Shown: in pieces, positions 8,429 to 18,212 of the stretch | Numbering within the stretch: position 1 is the first letter of the stretch | Layout: each line of letters starts with the position of its first letter | Position numbers and translations under genes: made by a program | Source: Pseudomonas flexibilis | GTDB lineage: Bacteria > Pseudomonadota > Gammaproteobacteria > Pseudomonadales > Pseudomonadaceae | NCBI RefSeq assembly: GCF_000802425.1 | Contig: NZ_JRUD01000019.1 | Location: 124,001 to 188,000, forward strand | Direction: 5' to 3' | Length of the DNA stretch: 64,000 bases | The notes under the pieces: model-generated | Told to the model about the DNA's origin: nothing | Seen by the model: only the letters and a program-made list of their open reading frames with translations | The model's database searches: none

Positions 8429-9463
8429 ATGCCCGAGACCATTCGCCTGACCCAGTACAGCCACGGTGCCGGCTGCGGTTGCAAGATTTCCCCGAAGGTG
8501 CTCGATGTGATCCTGGCCGGCAGCGGTGCGCAGAACCTCGATCCGGCCCTGTGGGTCGGCAACGCCTCCCGTGACGATGCCGCCGTGTATGGTATCGACG
8601 GCGAACGCGGGGTGGTCTCCACCACCGACTTCTTCATGCCCATCGTCGACGACCCGTTCGATTTCGGCCGCATCGCTGCGACCAACGCCATCAGCGACAT
8701 CTATGCCATGGGCGGCGACCCGCTGATGGCCATCGCCATCCTCGGCTGGCCGGTGAACGTGCTGGCGCCGGAAGTTGCCCGTGAGGTGGTGGCGGGCGGG
8801 CGCGCTGCCTGCGAGGCGGCCGGCATCCCGTTGGCGGGCGGACATTCCATCGACGCGCCGGAGCCGATCTTCGGCCTGGCCGTCACCGGCCTGGTCGACA
8901 AGCGCCACCTCAAGCGCAACGACACGGCCAGCGCCGGCGCGCGCCTGTACCTGACCAAGCCGCTGGGCATCGGCATCTACACCACGGCGGAAAAGAAGGC
9001 CGCCCTGCGTGCCGAGGATGTCGGCGTGGCGCGCGATCTGATGTGCACCCTGAACCGCGCCGGCAGCCGCTTTGGCCGGCTGGAAGGGGTGCAGGCGATG
9101 ACCGACGTCACCGGCTTCGGCCTGCTCGGCCATCTGCTGGAAATGGCCGACGGCAGCGGCCTGTCGGCCCGGGTGGCGTTCGACCGGGTGCCGCGCCTGC
9201 CGGCGGTGGAGCACTACCTCGAACAGGGCTGCGTGCCCGGCGGCACCCATCGCAACTTCGACAGCTATGGCCAGCGGGCCGCCCCCCTGGAGGAGCTGCA
9301 CAAGCTGCTGCTGTGCGACCCGCAGACCTCGGGTGGCCTGCTGGTGGCCGTGGCCCCGGAAGGCGAGGCGGAATTCCTCTCCGTGGCGGCCGAGCTGGGC
9401 ATGAGTCTTTCGCCCATCGGCGAGCTGACGGAGCGACAGCAGTATTCTGTCCAGGTGATCTGA
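8429..9463 (+). CDS. selD: Selenide, water dikinase SelD
   Basis: A 344-residue AIR-synthase-related ATP-binding enzyme that makes selenophosphate from selenide and ATP. The N-terminal [11 protein letters not shown] motif contains Cys16 and Lys19, equivalent to the essential Cys17 and Lys20 of E. coli SelD; the catalytic position is Cys, not selenocysteine. The glycine-rich [14 protein letters not shown] and C-terminal [11 protein letters not shown] segments complete the fold. Its TGA stop overlaps the ATG of mnmH, so selenophosphate supply and its use in tRNA modification are coupled. No selA or selB is present in the window. Assignment is firm. Confidence 0.97.
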   Translation: MPETIRLTQYSHGAGCGCKISPKVLDVILAGSGAQNLDPALWVGNASRDDAAVYGIDGERGVVSTTDFFMPIVDDPFDFGRIAATNAISDIYAMGGDPLMAIAILGWPVNVLAPEVAREVVAGGRAACEAAGIPLAGGHSIDAPEPIFGLAVTGLVDKRHLKRNDTASAGARLYLTKPLGIGIYTTAEKKAALRAEDVGVARDLMCTLNRAGSRFGRLEGVQAMTDVTGFGLLGHLLEMADGSGLSARVAFDRVPRLPAVEHYLEQGCVPGGTHRNFDSYGQRAAPLEELHKLLLCDPQTSGGLLVAVAPEGEAEFLSVAAELGMSLSPIGELTERQQYSVQVI

Positions 9464-10563
9464 TGCGAGAAAACAGCAGTAACTACCGCGACCTTTTCCT
9501 CAACGACCGGCCACTGATGGACGTGCGGGCGCCCATCGAGTTTCGCAAGGGCGCCTTTCCGCAGGCCATCAATCGGCCGTTGATGGAGGACGCGGAGCGC
9601 GAAAAGGTTGGTACCTGCTACAAGCAGCGTGGGCAAGAGGCGGCCATCGAGCTGGGGCATCGCCTGGTGTCGGGGGCGGTGAAGGAGCAACGCATTGCGG
9701 CCTGGGCGGCCTTCGCCCGCGCCAATCCCGAGGGCTATCTGTACTGCTTCCGCGGCGGCCTGCGTTCGCAGATCGTCCAGCAGTGGCTGAAGAGCGAGGC
9801 GGGCATCGACTATCCGCGCGTGGTGGGTGGCTACAAGGCCATGCGCACCTTCCTGATCGATACCACCGAGCAAGCCATGGCCCAGTGCCGCTTCGTGGTG
9901 CTCGGTGGCTACACCGGCATCGGCAAGACCGAAGTCCTGGCGCAACTGCCCAGCGCGCTGGATCTGGAAGGCCACGCCAATCATCGCGGTTCCAGCTTCG
10001 GCCGCCACGCCACGCCACAGCCGGGGCAGATCGACTTCGACAACCGGCTGGCCATCGACATCCTCAAGAAGCGCGCTGCCGGCTTCGAGCATTTCGTCCT
10101 GGAAGACGAGGGGCGCATGGTGGGCAGCTGCTCGCTGCCGCTGTCCCTGTGCCGGGGCATGCAGGAATATCCGCTGGTCTGGCTGGAGGACAGTTTCGAG
10201 AACCGTGTCGAACGCATCCTCAAGGACTACGTCATCGACCTGCTGGCCGAGTTCGTCGCCCTGCACGGCGCCGAGCAGGGCTTCCCCGTGTTCGCCGAGC
10301 GGCTGCGCCAGAGCCTGTCGAATATCCAGCGCCGCCTTGGCGGCGAGCGTGCCCAGCGCCTGCTGGCGCTGATGGACGAGGCGCTGGCGGAGCAGGCCAG
10401 AAGCGGCGCGGTGGATCTGCACCGCGCCTGGATCGAAGGCCTGCTGCGCGAGTACTACGACCCCATGTACGCCTTCCAGCAGGAGAAGAAGCGCGAGCGG
10501 GTGATCTTTACCGGCAATCGCGAAGAGGTCATCGGCTACCTGGCGCGGCTGACCTGCCGCTAG
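9463..10563 (+). CDS. mnmH: tRNA 2-selenouridine synthase MnmH (SelU/YbbB)
   Basis: A 366-residue enzyme with an N-terminal rhodanese domain and a P-loop domain. The rhodanese catalytic Cys is about residue 95 (YLYCFRGG), and the Walker A motif GYTGIGKT is at about 149-156. MnmH converts 2-thiouridine at the wobble position of tRNA(Lys, Glu, Gln) to 2-selenouridine through a geranylated intermediate. The start is the ATG overlapping the selD stop; longer in-frame readings into selD are shadows. Both catalytic motifs are intact. Length is normal for the family (about 360). Confidence 0.96.
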   Translation: MRENSSNYRDLFLNDRPLMDVRAPIEFRKGAFPQAINRPLMEDAEREKVGTCYKQRGQEAAIELGHRLVSGAVKEQRIAAWAAFARANPEGYLYCFRGGLRSQIVQQWLKSEAGIDYPRVVGGYKAMRTFLIDTTEQAMAQCRFVVLGGYTGIGKTEVLAQLPSALDLEGHANHRGSSFGRHATPQPGQIDFDNRLAIDILKKRAAGFEHFVLEDEGRMVGSCSLPLSLCRGMQEYPLVWLEDSFENRVERILKDYVIDLLAEFVALHGAEQGFPVFAERLRQSLSNIQRRLGGERAQRLLALMDEALAEQARSGAVDLHRAWIEGLLREYYDPMYAFQQEKKRERVIFTGNREEVIGYLARLTCR

Positions 10564-10693
10564 CGTTTGCGCCGCGGCGTGCAGAATGTGCACGCTGCAC
10601 GGCCAGGCGTCCGGCCAGTTCACAGAATCGCCGCGCGCGGCCTTGCCCGCCTTGGAGTGGTCAGTAGCATCGACCGCTCATCAAGGAGGCTGC

Positions 10694-11599
10694 ATGCGCA
10701 CGAAACTGGAACGCTGCCTGGCGGCAGTAAACGAGGTGGTGCTGGGCAAGGAAGCGCAGGTGCGTCTGGCCATGGCCTGCCTGCTGGCCCGGGGACATCT
10801 GCTGATCGAAGACCTGCCCGGCATGGGCAAGACCACCCTCAGCCATACCCTGGCGCGTGTGCTGGGGCTGGGCTTCCAGCGTATCCAGTTCACTGCGGAC
10901 CTGCTGCCGGGCGACATTCTCGGCACTTCGGTGTTCGACCCGCGCAGCGGCCGCTTCACTTTCCATCCGGGGCCGATCTTCGCCGAGCTGGTGCTGGCCG
11001 ATGAAATCAATCGCGCCACGCCGAAAAGCCAGAGTGCGCTGCTGGAGGCGATGGAAGAAGGACAGGTGACCCATGAGGGCACCACCCATGCGCTGCCGTC
11101 GCCTTTCTTCGTCATTGCCACCCAGAATCCCAGCAACCAGGGTGGCACCTTCGCGCTGCCGGAATCGCAGCTGGACCGTTTCCTGATGCGCCTGTCGCTG
11201 GGGTATCCAGCGCTGGCCGCCGAGCGGGATCTGCTGCTGGGCACGACACGTCGCGCGCTGCTGGCGCATATCCAGCCGCTGCTCGAACCCGGTGAGCTGG
11301 CCGAGGCGCAGCAGGCGGTCAGCGCCGTGCATGCCAGCACCGCCGTGGTGGACTATGTGCTGCGCCTGGCCACCGTGACCCGCCAGTCCGATGCCTTTGG
11401 CAGCGGCCTGTCACCGCGCGCCACCCTGGCGCTGCTGGCCGCGGCGCGGGCCTGGGCCTGGCTGGCCGGGCGCGAATACCTGATTCCCGAGGATGTCCAG
11501 GCGGTGCTGCCGGCCGTGGCCGGGCATCGACTGGGCCATGACAGCAACAGCGGGGATGCGCAGGTGCGCCGGCTGCTGGACGAAGTGCCGGTGCTGTGA
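10694..11599 (+). CDS. MoxR-type AAA+ ATPase
   Basis: A 301-residue MoxR-family AAA+ ATPase. The Walker A motif LPGMGKTT lies at residues 41-48, Walker B is in LVLADEINRATPKSQ, and the sensor region is IATQNPSNQGGTF. The ATG at 10694 is preceded by AAGGAGG; in-frame codons further upstream lack support. MoxR ATPases act as chaperones or maturation factors with von Willebrand-type or DUF58 partners. Here it overlaps the DUF58 gene (TGATG), which in turn overlaps a transglutaminase gene, the standard moxR-DUF58-TgpA arrangement of Pseudomonas. Client protein unknown. Confidence 0.92.
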   Translation: MRTKLERCLAAVNEVVLGKEAQVRLAMACLLARGHLLIEDLPGMGKTTLSHTLARVLGLGFQRIQFTADLLPGDILGTSVFDPRSGRFTFHPGPIFAELVLADEINRATPKSQSALLEAMEEGQVTHEGTTHALPSPFFVIATQNPSNQGGTFALPESQLDRFLMRLSLGYPALAAERDLLLGTTRRALLAHIQPLLEPGELAEAQQAVSAVHASTAVVDYVLRLATVTRQSDAFGSGLSPRATLALLAAARAWAWLAGREYLIPEDVQAVLPAVAGHRLGHDSNSGDAQVRRLLDEVPVL

Positions 11600-12540
11600 T
11601 GCCTGCACTGCGGGGGGAGCGCTGGCTGATGCGGCGGCTCCCGGCGGCCCGGCATGTTCGCCTGGCGCCGCGCCAGGTGTTCATCCTGCCCACCCGCGCA
11701 GGATGGGCGCTCGCGGCTGCAGTGGGGCCCATGTTGCTGGTGGCGGTCAATTACCAGAACAGTCCGGCCTATGCGCTGACCTTCCTGTTGGTATCGCTGG
11801 CGCTGGTGTCGCTGCTGCATGCCTGGCGCACGTTGCTCGGCGTAGAGCTGCGCGCGGGGCCCGCGGAGTCCACCTTCGCCGGCCAGGCCGCCTGCTTTCA
11901 GATATTCCTCGGGGCCGACAGTGCCCGTTCCGCCATCGCGCTGGGCTGGCCCGGTATGGAACGCGTCCTGGTTGATATTCCTGAGACGGGCGAGGCCCGC
12001 GTCGAACTGCTGCTGCCGGCGCTACGCCGAGGCTGGCTGGTGGCGCCGCGCCTGCGTGTGGAAAGCCGTTTCCCATTGGGTTTGTGGGTAGCCTGGAGCG
12101 GGGTGGACCTGCAGCAGCAGGCGCTGGTGTATCCGCAGCCGACCAGCGGGTCGCCGATGCGTAGTCGTGCCGGCGGTGGCGACGGCGATGGCCAGCCGGC
12201 GGGCGAGGGGGTGGACGACTTTCGCGGCCTGCGCCAGCACCAGCCCGCCGATGGCGCACGTCGGCTGGACTGGAAGGCCTTCTCGCGCGGGCAGGGGCTG
12301 CGCGTGAAGGAGTTTGCCGCGTGGGCCGGCGGCGACTGGCTGCTGGACCTGGACAGCCTGCCTGGCCCGCTGGAGGAACGCCTGTCGCGCTTGTGCCAGG
12401 CGGTGCTGGAATTGTGCTCCGAGGGACGGCCCTTCGAATTACGCGTGGCGGGCAAGCGCCTGGGACCGGCAATCGGCGCAGCCCATCGCGAGGCCTGCTT
12501 GCGCGCGCTGGCATTGCACGGCCTGGGGGAAGCCTCGTGA
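11599..12540 (+). CDS. DUF58 domain protein
   Basis: A 313-residue protein with two adjacent membrane segments at about residues 33-75 (from TRAGWALAAAVG on), followed by a cytoplasmic part carrying the DUF58 signature DDFRGLRQHQPADGARRLDWKAFSRG. DUF58 proteins are partners of MoxR ATPases. The metal-binding MIDAS region often seen in longer members is not obvious, so this is a short DUF58 form. Start and stop codons overlap both neighbours (TGATG with moxR, GTGA with the transglutaminase), so the three genes form one translationally coupled unit. Role inferred from context only. Confidence 0.85.
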   Translation: MPALRGERWLMRRLPAARHVRLAPRQVFILPTRAGWALAAAVGPMLLVAVNYQNSPAYALTFLLVSLALVSLLHAWRTLLGVELRAGPAESTFAGQAACFQIFLGADSARSAIALGWPGMERVLVDIPETGEARVELLLPALRRGWLVAPRLRVESRFPLGLWVAWSGVDLQQQALVYPQPTSGSPMRSRAGGGDGDGQPAGEGVDDFRGLRQHQPADGARRLDWKAFSRGQGLRVKEFAAWAGGDWLLDLDSLPGPLEERLSRLCQAVLELCSEGRPFELRVAGKRLGPAIGAAHREACLRALALHGLGEAS

Positions 12541-14495
12541 GCCATATGCCGCGTCACGCACTGAGCTGGCTGCTGACCGCGCAGTTGCTGGTCATTCTGC
12601 CGTTCGTGGCGTACCTGCCGGCTTGGTTGGTGCTGCTCTGGCTGGGCTGTGCCGCGTGGCGGGTCCAGGTGTACCGCATGCGCGTGCCCTTGCCGCCGTC
12701 GTGGCTCAAGGGCTTGCTGCTGCTGGCCGTGCTGCTGGGGCTGGCGCTGTCCAGCTCGGGCTTCGATCTGAACGCGGCCGCCGCGCTGCTGGTTGCCGCA
12801 TTCATCCTCAAGGTGCTGGAAATGCACCGGCGGCGCGATGCGCTGGTGGTGGTTTTCCTGGGGTTCTTCGTGCTGGTGACCGGCTTCCTGTTCGATTCCG
12901 GTCTGCTGGCCACCCTGTACAGTCTGGTGCCCTTCGTCGCGCTGCTGGCAGCGCTGATCGGCCTGCAAGAAAGCGAGCTGGCCCGGCGACCCGTCCGGAC
13001 CCTGCGCCTGGCCGGCACGCTGCTGCTGCAGGCATTGCCGCTGCTGCTGGTGCTGTTCGTGCTGTTCCCGCGTCTGGGACCGCTGTGGTCATTGCCCCAG
13101 GTGAAGCAGCAGGGTGTCAGCGGCCTGTCCGACCGCATGGCGCCGGGCGACATTGTCGAACTGAGCCAGTCCAGCGCGCTGGCCTTTCGGGTCGGCTTCG
13201 ACGGGGCGGCACCTCCGCGTACTGAACTGTACTGGCGGGCGCTGACCCTGGAGCGCTTCGACGGTCGCGAATGGAGCCAGGACGCCGCACCTGCCTGGCC
13301 GAGCGCGCCCCAGTGGCAAGCACAGGGCGAGCCGCTGCGCTACAGCGTGGTGATGGAGCCCAGTAATCGCACCTGGCTGTATGGCCTGGATGTCGCGCAA
13401 ACCGAGCTGCCGCGCGTACGCCAGGGGGCCGACTTCCGGCTGGAACACTGGCGGCCGGTGGATCAGCCGTTGCTTTACCCGGTCACCTCATGGCCGGCTG
13501 CGGTGCGCGAATTAACTGCGCCTGCGGCTACCCTGCAGCGGGCCTTGCAGCTGCCCGACGCGGGCAACCCGCAGGCGCGGCTCTGGGCCAGGCAGTTGCG
13601 TGCGGATCACGACCAGCCTCAGGCACTGGTACAGGCCATGCTCAGCCATTTCCGCGAGCAGCCCTACGTCTACAGCCTGCGCCCGCCGCCGGTGGGCGTG
13701 CACATCATTGATGACTTCCTGTTTGCCAGCCGCAAGGGCTTCTGCCTGCACTATGCCGGCGCCATGACCTTCGTGCTGCGTGCCGCCGGAATTCCCGCGC
13801 GCCTGGTGGTGGGGTACCAGGGCGGGGAATACAACCCGAGCGGCAACTACCTCACGGTGCGCCAGTTCGATGCCCATGCCTGGGTGGAATACTGGTTGCC
13901 GGAGCTGGGCTGGCAGCGTGTCGATCCGACCTTTGCGGTGGCCCCCGAGCGTATCGAGCAGGGCCTGGAGCAGGCCGTCGATGAGGAGCAAAGTTTCCTC
14001 GCCGATGCGCCGCTTAACCTGCTGCGCTATCGGGATATCAGCTGGCTGAACGGTTTGCGCCTGGGCTGGGAGCGCATCAACTACGGCTGGCAGCGCTGGG
14101 TGCTGGGCTATCAGGCCGATCAGCAATGGCGCGTGCTGAAGGAGTGGTTTGGCATTCTCGACGGGCGGGCCTTGGCCGGGGCCTTGCTTCTGCTGCTGGG
14201 TGCGCCGCTCCTGCTGCTGACGGTCTGGCTGATTGCTCCCTGGCGGCGACGTGCGGACCCGCTGTCGCGGCAGTATGCCCGCTTCGAGGCGTTGCTGGCC
14301 CGGCACGGCCTGCGCCGCGCTATCGGGGAAGGCCCCCGGGACTTTGCCGAACGGGCGGCACAGGCCCTGGCGGCGCAGCGTGAACCGATCCTCACCTTCG
14401 CCCGGCTGCACGAACAGGCCCGCTATGCCGATCAGTCTCAGTCGGGGCACGGGCTGCGAGCAGCCCTCACCCGGCTGCGGCGTTGCCTGCGCTGA
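12537..14495 (+). CDS. Membrane transglutaminase-like protein (TgpA-like)
   Basis: A 652-residue inner-membrane protein. The first 190 or so residues hold several transmembrane helices (DUF3488 region). A large periplasmic transglutaminase-like domain follows, with the catalytic triad visible: Cys about 403 in KGFCLHYAGAM, His about 447 in FDAHAWVEYW and Asp in RVDPTF. A further membrane helix and a cytoplasmic DUF4129-like tail end the protein. This architecture matches TgpA of P. aeruginosa, a periplasmic transglutaminase reported as essential. The GTG start overlaps the DUF58 stop and has a GGGGGAAG site upstream; an ATG three codons later is an alternative. In vivo substrate is unknown. 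Confidence 0.92.
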   Translation: MSHMPRHALSWLLTAQLLVILPFVAYLPAWLVLLWLGCAAWRVQVYRMRVPLPPSWLKGLLLLAVLLGLALSSSGFDLNAAAALLVAAFILKVLEMHRRRDALVVVFLGFFVLVTGFLFDSGLLATLYSLVPFVALLAALIGLQESELARRPVRTLRLAGTLLLQALPLLLVLFVLFPRLGPLWSLPQVKQQGVSGLSDRMAPGDIVELSQSSALAFRVGFDGAAPPRTELYWRALTLERFDGREWSQDAAPAWPSAPQWQAQGEPLRYSVVMEPSNRTWLYGLDVAQTELPRVRQGADFRLEHWRPVDQPLLYPVTSWPAAVRELTAPAATLQRALQLPDAGNPQARLWARQLRADHDQPQALVQAMLSHFREQPYVYSLRPPPVGVHIIDDFLFASRKGFCLHYAGAMTFVLRAAGIPARLVVGYQGGEYNPSGNYLTVRQFDAHAWVEYWLPELGWQRVDPTFAVAPERIEQGLEQAVDEEQSFLADAPLNLLRYRDISWLNGLRLGWERINYGWQRWVLGYQADQQWRVLKEWFGILDGRALAGALLLLLGAPLLLLTVWLIAPWRRRADPLSRQYARFEALLARHGLRRAIGEGPRDFAERAAQALAAQREPILTFARLHEQARYADQSQSGHGLRAALTRLRRCLR

Positions 14496-14555
14496 GCGGC
14501 TTCTGCTGCGCCGTCGCGCTGGCTAAGCTGCGCCTTACCCGCAATGGAGTCAGTG

Positions 14556-15347
14556 ATGAATTTCTTTGAATTGATGCAAATTCCGTCGGATAGCGCCATT
14601 CGCATCCCCGCGCACTGGGGACAGGGCCGCTCCGTGTTCGGCGGCCTGGCCGCCGCGCTGGTCTACAAGGCCTTGCGCGAGCGTGCGCCGGCCGATCGCC
14701 CGGTGCGTTCGCTGGCGATCACTTTCGTGGCGCCGATGCAGTGCGAAGCATCGGTACACCTCGAGGTGGAGGTGCTGCGCGAGGGGCGCGCCGTCAGCCA
14801 GTTGCTGGGCCGGGCGCTGCAGAACGGCGAAGTGGTGACCCTGGTGCAGGCCAGCTTCGGCGCCGGGCGCCCGTCTGTCGTGGCGGTGGACGCCGAGCCG
14901 GCGCCAGCGCTGAAAGCGCCTGACGAGTGTCAGAGTTTCCCCTACCTTCCGGGCATCACGCCGGAGTTCACCCGTCATCTGGAAATGAACTGGGGGCAGG
15001 GTGGCCTGCCGTTCTCCGCCACGCCGGCCCGGGAGATGGGTGGCTGGGTACGCCTGCGCGGTGAATCACCACACCAGCCGGTGGACGAGGCGGCCTTGCT
15101 GGCGCTCGTGGATGCGTGGCCACCGGCGCTGCTGAGTCACCTGTCGCGCCCGGCGCCGGGCAGTTCGCTGACCTGGACCATCGAATTCGTGCAGCCGCTG
15201 CCGGTGGCGGACGTCGGCGAATACTTCCTCTATCAGGCGCGCATCGAACATGCCCGCGACGGCTATGGGCATGTGGCCGCCAACCTGTGGACAGCCGGCG
15301 GCGAGCTGGCGGCCATCAGTCGTCAGACCGTGGTGGTCTTCGACTAA
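14556..15347 (+). CDS. Acyl-CoA thioesterase, TesB-like double hotdog
   Basis: A 263-residue thioesterase-superfamily protein. HWGQGRSVFGGLAAALVYKAL near residue 20 forms the first hotdog helix, and the C-terminal half has the second hotdog repeat with TWTIEFVQPLP. It would hydrolyse acyl-CoA in the cytoplasm. The ATG at 14556 is chosen over one 12 bases upstream because GGAG lies at a proper distance and the upstream codon would add only four residues. It stands alone, 60 bases after the transglutaminase gene and convergent with a chemoreceptor gene. Chain-length preference unknown. Confidence 0.85.
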   Translation: MNFFELMQIPSDSAIRIPAHWGQGRSVFGGLAAALVYKALRERAPADRPVRSLAITFVAPMQCEASVHLEVEVLREGRAVSQLLGRALQNGEVVTLVQASFGAGRPSVVAVDAEPAPALKAPDECQSFPYLPGITPEFTRHLEMNWGQGGLPFSATPAREMGGWVRLRGESPHQPVDEAALLALVDAWPPALLSHLSRPAPGSSLTWTIEFVQPLPVADVGEYFLYQARIEHARDGYGHVAANLWTAGGELAAISRQTVVVFD

Positions 15348-15392
15348 GCGAAAGCGCCTGGGCTCGCCCAGTCACTTTCGCGCGAGGAAGGG

Positions 15393-16868
15393 TTACAGCT
15401 TCAGCTTGCCGATGGCCCGGTTCAGCTCGCTGGCCAGGTTGGCCAGCTCGGTGCTGGTGGTGGTCGAATCGCGGGTCTGCAGCACGGTTTTCTCCGAGAA
15501 GTCGCGGATGCCGATCACCGAACGGGTCATTTCCTCCGCCACCTGGCTCTGCTGCTGGGCGGCGGTGGCGATTTGCATGTTGCTGTCGCGCATCTGTTCG
15601 ACAGCCTGGGCGATCTCCGCCAGCGCCTGCTCCGCTTCGCGGGCCAGCTGCACGCAGTCATCGGCGCGCAACGAGCTTTCCCGCATGAACTCCACTGCGT
15701 CCCGGGTGCCGCCCTGCAGGGTGCCAACCATCGCGGTGATCTCGTCTGTGGAGTCCTGCACCCGGCGGGCCAGGTTGCGCACCTCATCGGCCACCACCGC
15801 AAAACCGCGCCCCTGCTCGCCGGCGCGCGCCGCCTCGATGGCGGCGTTGAGCGCCAGCAGGTTGGTCTGTTCGGCGATGCCGTGAATCACGTTGACCACG
15901 CCACTGATCTTCTCGCTGTCCTGGGCCAGCCGTTCGACCATTTGCGCGGTTTCCTGGATGCCGTCGGAGAGTCCGGCGATGGACTGCTCCACGCGCGCCA
16001 CCACCGACTGGCCGGTGCTGGCCAGCCGGTCCGCCGCCAGTGACTGGTCACGGGTGTCGGCGGCGTGCTGGGCAATGTGGTGCACGGTCACCGACATCTC
16101 GTTGATCGCCGTGGCGGTCTGATCGGTTTCGCTCTGCTGGCCGACCATGCCCTGCTGTACCTGGCCCATGGCGGTCGCCAGGCGCGTGGCGCCTTCGTCC
16201 AGCTGCGCGGCGCTTTGCGCCACCACGCCGACGATGCGCTGGTAGCCGGCCTGCATGGCATTGAAGGCGCTGGCCATCTCGCCGACCTCGTCACGGCTGT
16301 CCAGGGGGACACGGGCGGAAAGATCGCCACTGCGCTCGACATGCAGCATCACCCCGCGCAGGGTGTTCAGGTGGGTGAGCAGGAAGCGGATCAGCAGTTG
16401 CGAGCTGGCCAGCAGCATCAGCATCAGCACCAGCACCGCCAGCGCGTAACTGCTGGCCCGTTCGAAGAACACCTCACCCAGACCGGCGCCTACTGCCAGC
16501 ACGGCGGCTCGGCGGCCGTCAGCCAGCTCGACCACGTGTGCGCCGATCAGCGGCTGGCGATCGAAGAGATCGTGCTCCAGCGCCGTCCAGCCGCTCTGCC
16601 GCGACAGCGGCAGCGGGGCGCCATTGCGCCGCGGCTGTCCGTCCGGCGCATACACCAGCACCCGGTCGCTGGCCGGCAGAGCCGTGCCCGCCGGCCAGCG
16701 GGCCAGCAGCTCGGCCTGGGCCTGGGCCTGCTGGCGCGCCGCCGTCCCCCGCGCATCCTGCTCCTGATGCATGGCGAACAACACCAGCAGCAGGGTTATG
16801 GCGAAGGAGACGGCGTTCAGCGCCCAGAATTTGTATTTGAGAGAAAGATCGCGAAGGTGGAGTCCCAT
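15393..16868 (-). CDS. Methyl-accepting chemotaxis protein
   Basis: A 491-residue chemoreceptor. A first transmembrane helix (about 14-34), a short periplasmic sensor part of about 100 residues, a second helix with [18 protein letters not shown] near 140-160, a HAMP domain and a long coiled-coil signalling domain are visible. The hairpin tip carries the canonical motif [20 protein letters not shown] followed by [13 protein letters not shown]. It signals to CheA/CheW. There is no C-terminal pentapeptide for CheR binding. The small periplasmic domain does not match a sensor type I recognise. It is the last gene of a leftward run with tatD upstream. Confidence 0.94.
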   Translation of the reverse strand: MGLHLRDLSLKYKFWALNAVSFAITLLLVLFAMHQEQDARGTAARQQAQAQAELLARWPAGTALPASDRVLVYAPDGQPRRNGAPLPLSRQSGWTALEHDLFDRQPLIGAHVVELADGRRAAVLAVGAGLGEVFFERASSYALAVLVLMLMLLASSQLLIRFLLTHLNTLRGVMLHVERSGDLSARVPLDSRDEVGEMASAFNAMQAGYQRIVGVVAQSAAQLDEGATRLATAMGQVQQGMVGQQSETDQTATAINEMSVTVHHIAQHAADTRDQSLAADRLASTGQSVVARVEQSIAGLSDGIQETAQMVERLAQDSEKISGVVNVIHGIAEQTNLLALNAAIEAARAGEQGRGFAVVADEVRNLARRVQDSTDEITAMVGTLQGGTRDAVEFMRESSLRADDCVQLAREAEQALAEIAQAVEQMRDSNMQIATAAQQQSQVAEEMTRSVIGIRDFSEKTVLQTRDSTTTSTELANLASELNRAIGKLKL

Positions 16869-16946
16869 GGGATGGTCTTTTTATCGTTATAGGAATGTGA
16901 CGCAGGCAACACTATATCGGCCATATGCCAGCCGGCATGAGAATAA

Positions 16947-17768
16947 TCAAGAAACCCGGCCATCTGCGGCGGGTTCGGGCAGGCCGAAGAAGGCGCGGGC
17001 GCAGGCGCTGGTATGCGCGGCCAGGGCCTCGGGGCTTTCGCCCCGGTTGCGTGCCACCTGGGCGAGCACCTCGCCCAGGAAGGCCGGCTCGTTGTGCCCG
17101 TGCTTGGGTTTCGGCCGCAGAGTGCGTGGCAGCAGGTAGGGCGCGTCGCTTTCCAGCATCAGTCGGCCGGCGGGAATGTCGCGTACCAGCGCCTGTAGGT
17201 GCGTACCGCGGCGCTCATCGCAGATCCAGCCGGTGATGCCGATGTGCAGGTCGAGGTCCAGATAGGCATACAGCGCGCGGCGCTCGCCCGTGAAGCAATG
17301 CACCACCGCGGCGGGCAGGTGATCACGGAACTCCTTGAGGATGGCCAGCAGGCGTTGATCAGCCTCGCGCTCGTGGACAAACACCGGCATCTTCAGCTCG
17401 GCCGCCAGCTCCAGCTGGGCGGCGAACACGTTCTCCTGCACCGGGCGGGGCGAGAAGTCGCGGTTGAAGTCCAGGCCGCATTCGCCCACGGCGCGCACCC
17501 GTGGCTGGCGCAGCAGCGCCTGCAACTGGCGGCGGTGGCCGTCTTGCCAATGGCTGGAATCATGGGGATGCACGCCGGCCGTGCAGAACAGGCGTCCGCC
17601 CTCGGGGTCGTGCTCTTCGCACAGGTGCAGGGCCTGCTCGCTTTCGGCCAGGCTGGTGCCGGTGACCACCAGTTGTTCGACGCCCGCCTGGCGGGCGCGC
17701 TCCAGCACACCGTTCAGGTCCGCGACGAGGCTGGGATGGGTGAGGTTCACTCCGATATCGATGAGCAT
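16947..17768 (-). CDS. TatD family metal-dependent hydrolase
   Basis: A 273-residue TIM-barrel hydrolase of the TatD/YcfH type. Metal ligands are visible in order: a D-x-N variant ([10 protein letters not shown]) at the start, GECGLDF in the middle with the bridging Glu, FVHERE, VHCFTGE, and [10 protein letters not shown] near the end. The second residue of the N-terminal H-x-H-type motif is altered to Asn, as in E. coli TatD itself (DIGVNL). TatD has 3'-5' DNase/exonuclease activity. The ATG at 17768 is preferred because the conserved barrel begins there; upstream in-frame sequence is non-conserved. It probably shares a transcript with the genes upstream of it. Confidence 0.92.
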   Translation of the reverse strand: MLIDIGVNLTHPSLVADLNGVLERARQAGVEQLVVTGTSLAESEQALHLCEEHDPEGGRLFCTAGVHPHDSSHWQDGHRRQLQALLRQPRVRAVGECGLDFNRDFSPRPVQENVFAAQLELAAELKMPVFVHEREADQRLLAILKEFRDHLPAAVVHCFTGERRALYAYLDLDLHIGITGWICDERRGTHLQALVRDIPAGRLMLESDAPYLLPRTLRPKPKHGHNEPAFLGEVLAQVARNRGESPEALAAHTSACARAFFGLPEPAADGRVS

Positions 17769-17799
17769 GACGGTTCCGCAGGGGGGCGATGAGAGGTCC

Positions 17800-18099
17800 T
17801 TATAAATCAGGAACATGCTGTTGCCTATCCCGTTGCCGCAAGCGGGCCCGCTCGACGTCGTCGAAGTAGTCGATCTGCAGTTGCTCGATGGCCTGCTGCC
17901 GGGCGTTGCTGTCAAGGCGCTCATTGAGCTGGATGCGCGCCTTGGCCCGGTTGTAGGCCCGCAGGCGGCGTTCCCAGGCGCGAGTCTCTTCCGCATTCAG
18001 CGGACGCAGCTGTTGCGCAGTGGTTTCGTTGGGCAACAGATGCAGCCCGCCGAACGCGAACATCAGGACCAGGCCCAGGGCCAGAAGCAGCTTCTTCAT
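17800..18099 (-). CDS. Small anchored protein resembling the C-terminus of lipase foldase (LifO/LipH)
   Basis: A 99-residue protein. Residues 1-20 form a basic then hydrophobic N-terminal anchor or signal ([18 protein letters not shown]). The rest is highly charged and helical: [19 protein letters not shown], then [12 protein letters not shown] and a DDVERARL segment. By eye this lines up with the last 60 or so residues of lipase-specific foldases (R-x-x-W-x-x-R-L-x-x-Y, then a D-x-x-R-x-x-A-x-x-x-L repeat, then F-x-x-x-E-R-x-R-L) after an N-terminal anchor like theirs. Normal foldases are about 340 residues, so the central domains are missing. It lies between thpR and tatD, where from memory lipA-lipH lie next to ligT in P. 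aeruginosa; no lipase gene is present here. It could be a deletion remnant or a functional small protein. Confidence 0.55.
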   Translation of the reverse strand: MKKLLLALGLVLMFAFGGLHLLPNETTAQQLRPLNAEETRAWERRLRAYNRAKARIQLNERLDSNARQQAIEQLQIDYFDDVERARLRQRDRQQHVPDL

Positions 18100-18212
18100 C
18101 GGCGACTCGATGACTCGGAGCGAGGCGTCCTGCCTCGCGGTGGGTTGTCGAGGCAGGAATCGTGCCTGAGTGCCAATGCCTCTGGATTCAGAGATCGCGC
18201 GCGCTCAGCCGC

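Noticed and set aside
9043-9462. N-terminal extension of mnmH into selD
   Set aside because: This stretch is selD in another frame; the rhodanese domain starts at the ATG overlapping the selD stop.
18129-18157. Hairpin CCTGCCTCG/CGAGGCAGG between thpR and the foldase-like gene
   Set aside because: No T-run on either side and an 11-base loop; not convincing as a terminator, though it may be a scar of the lost lipase region.
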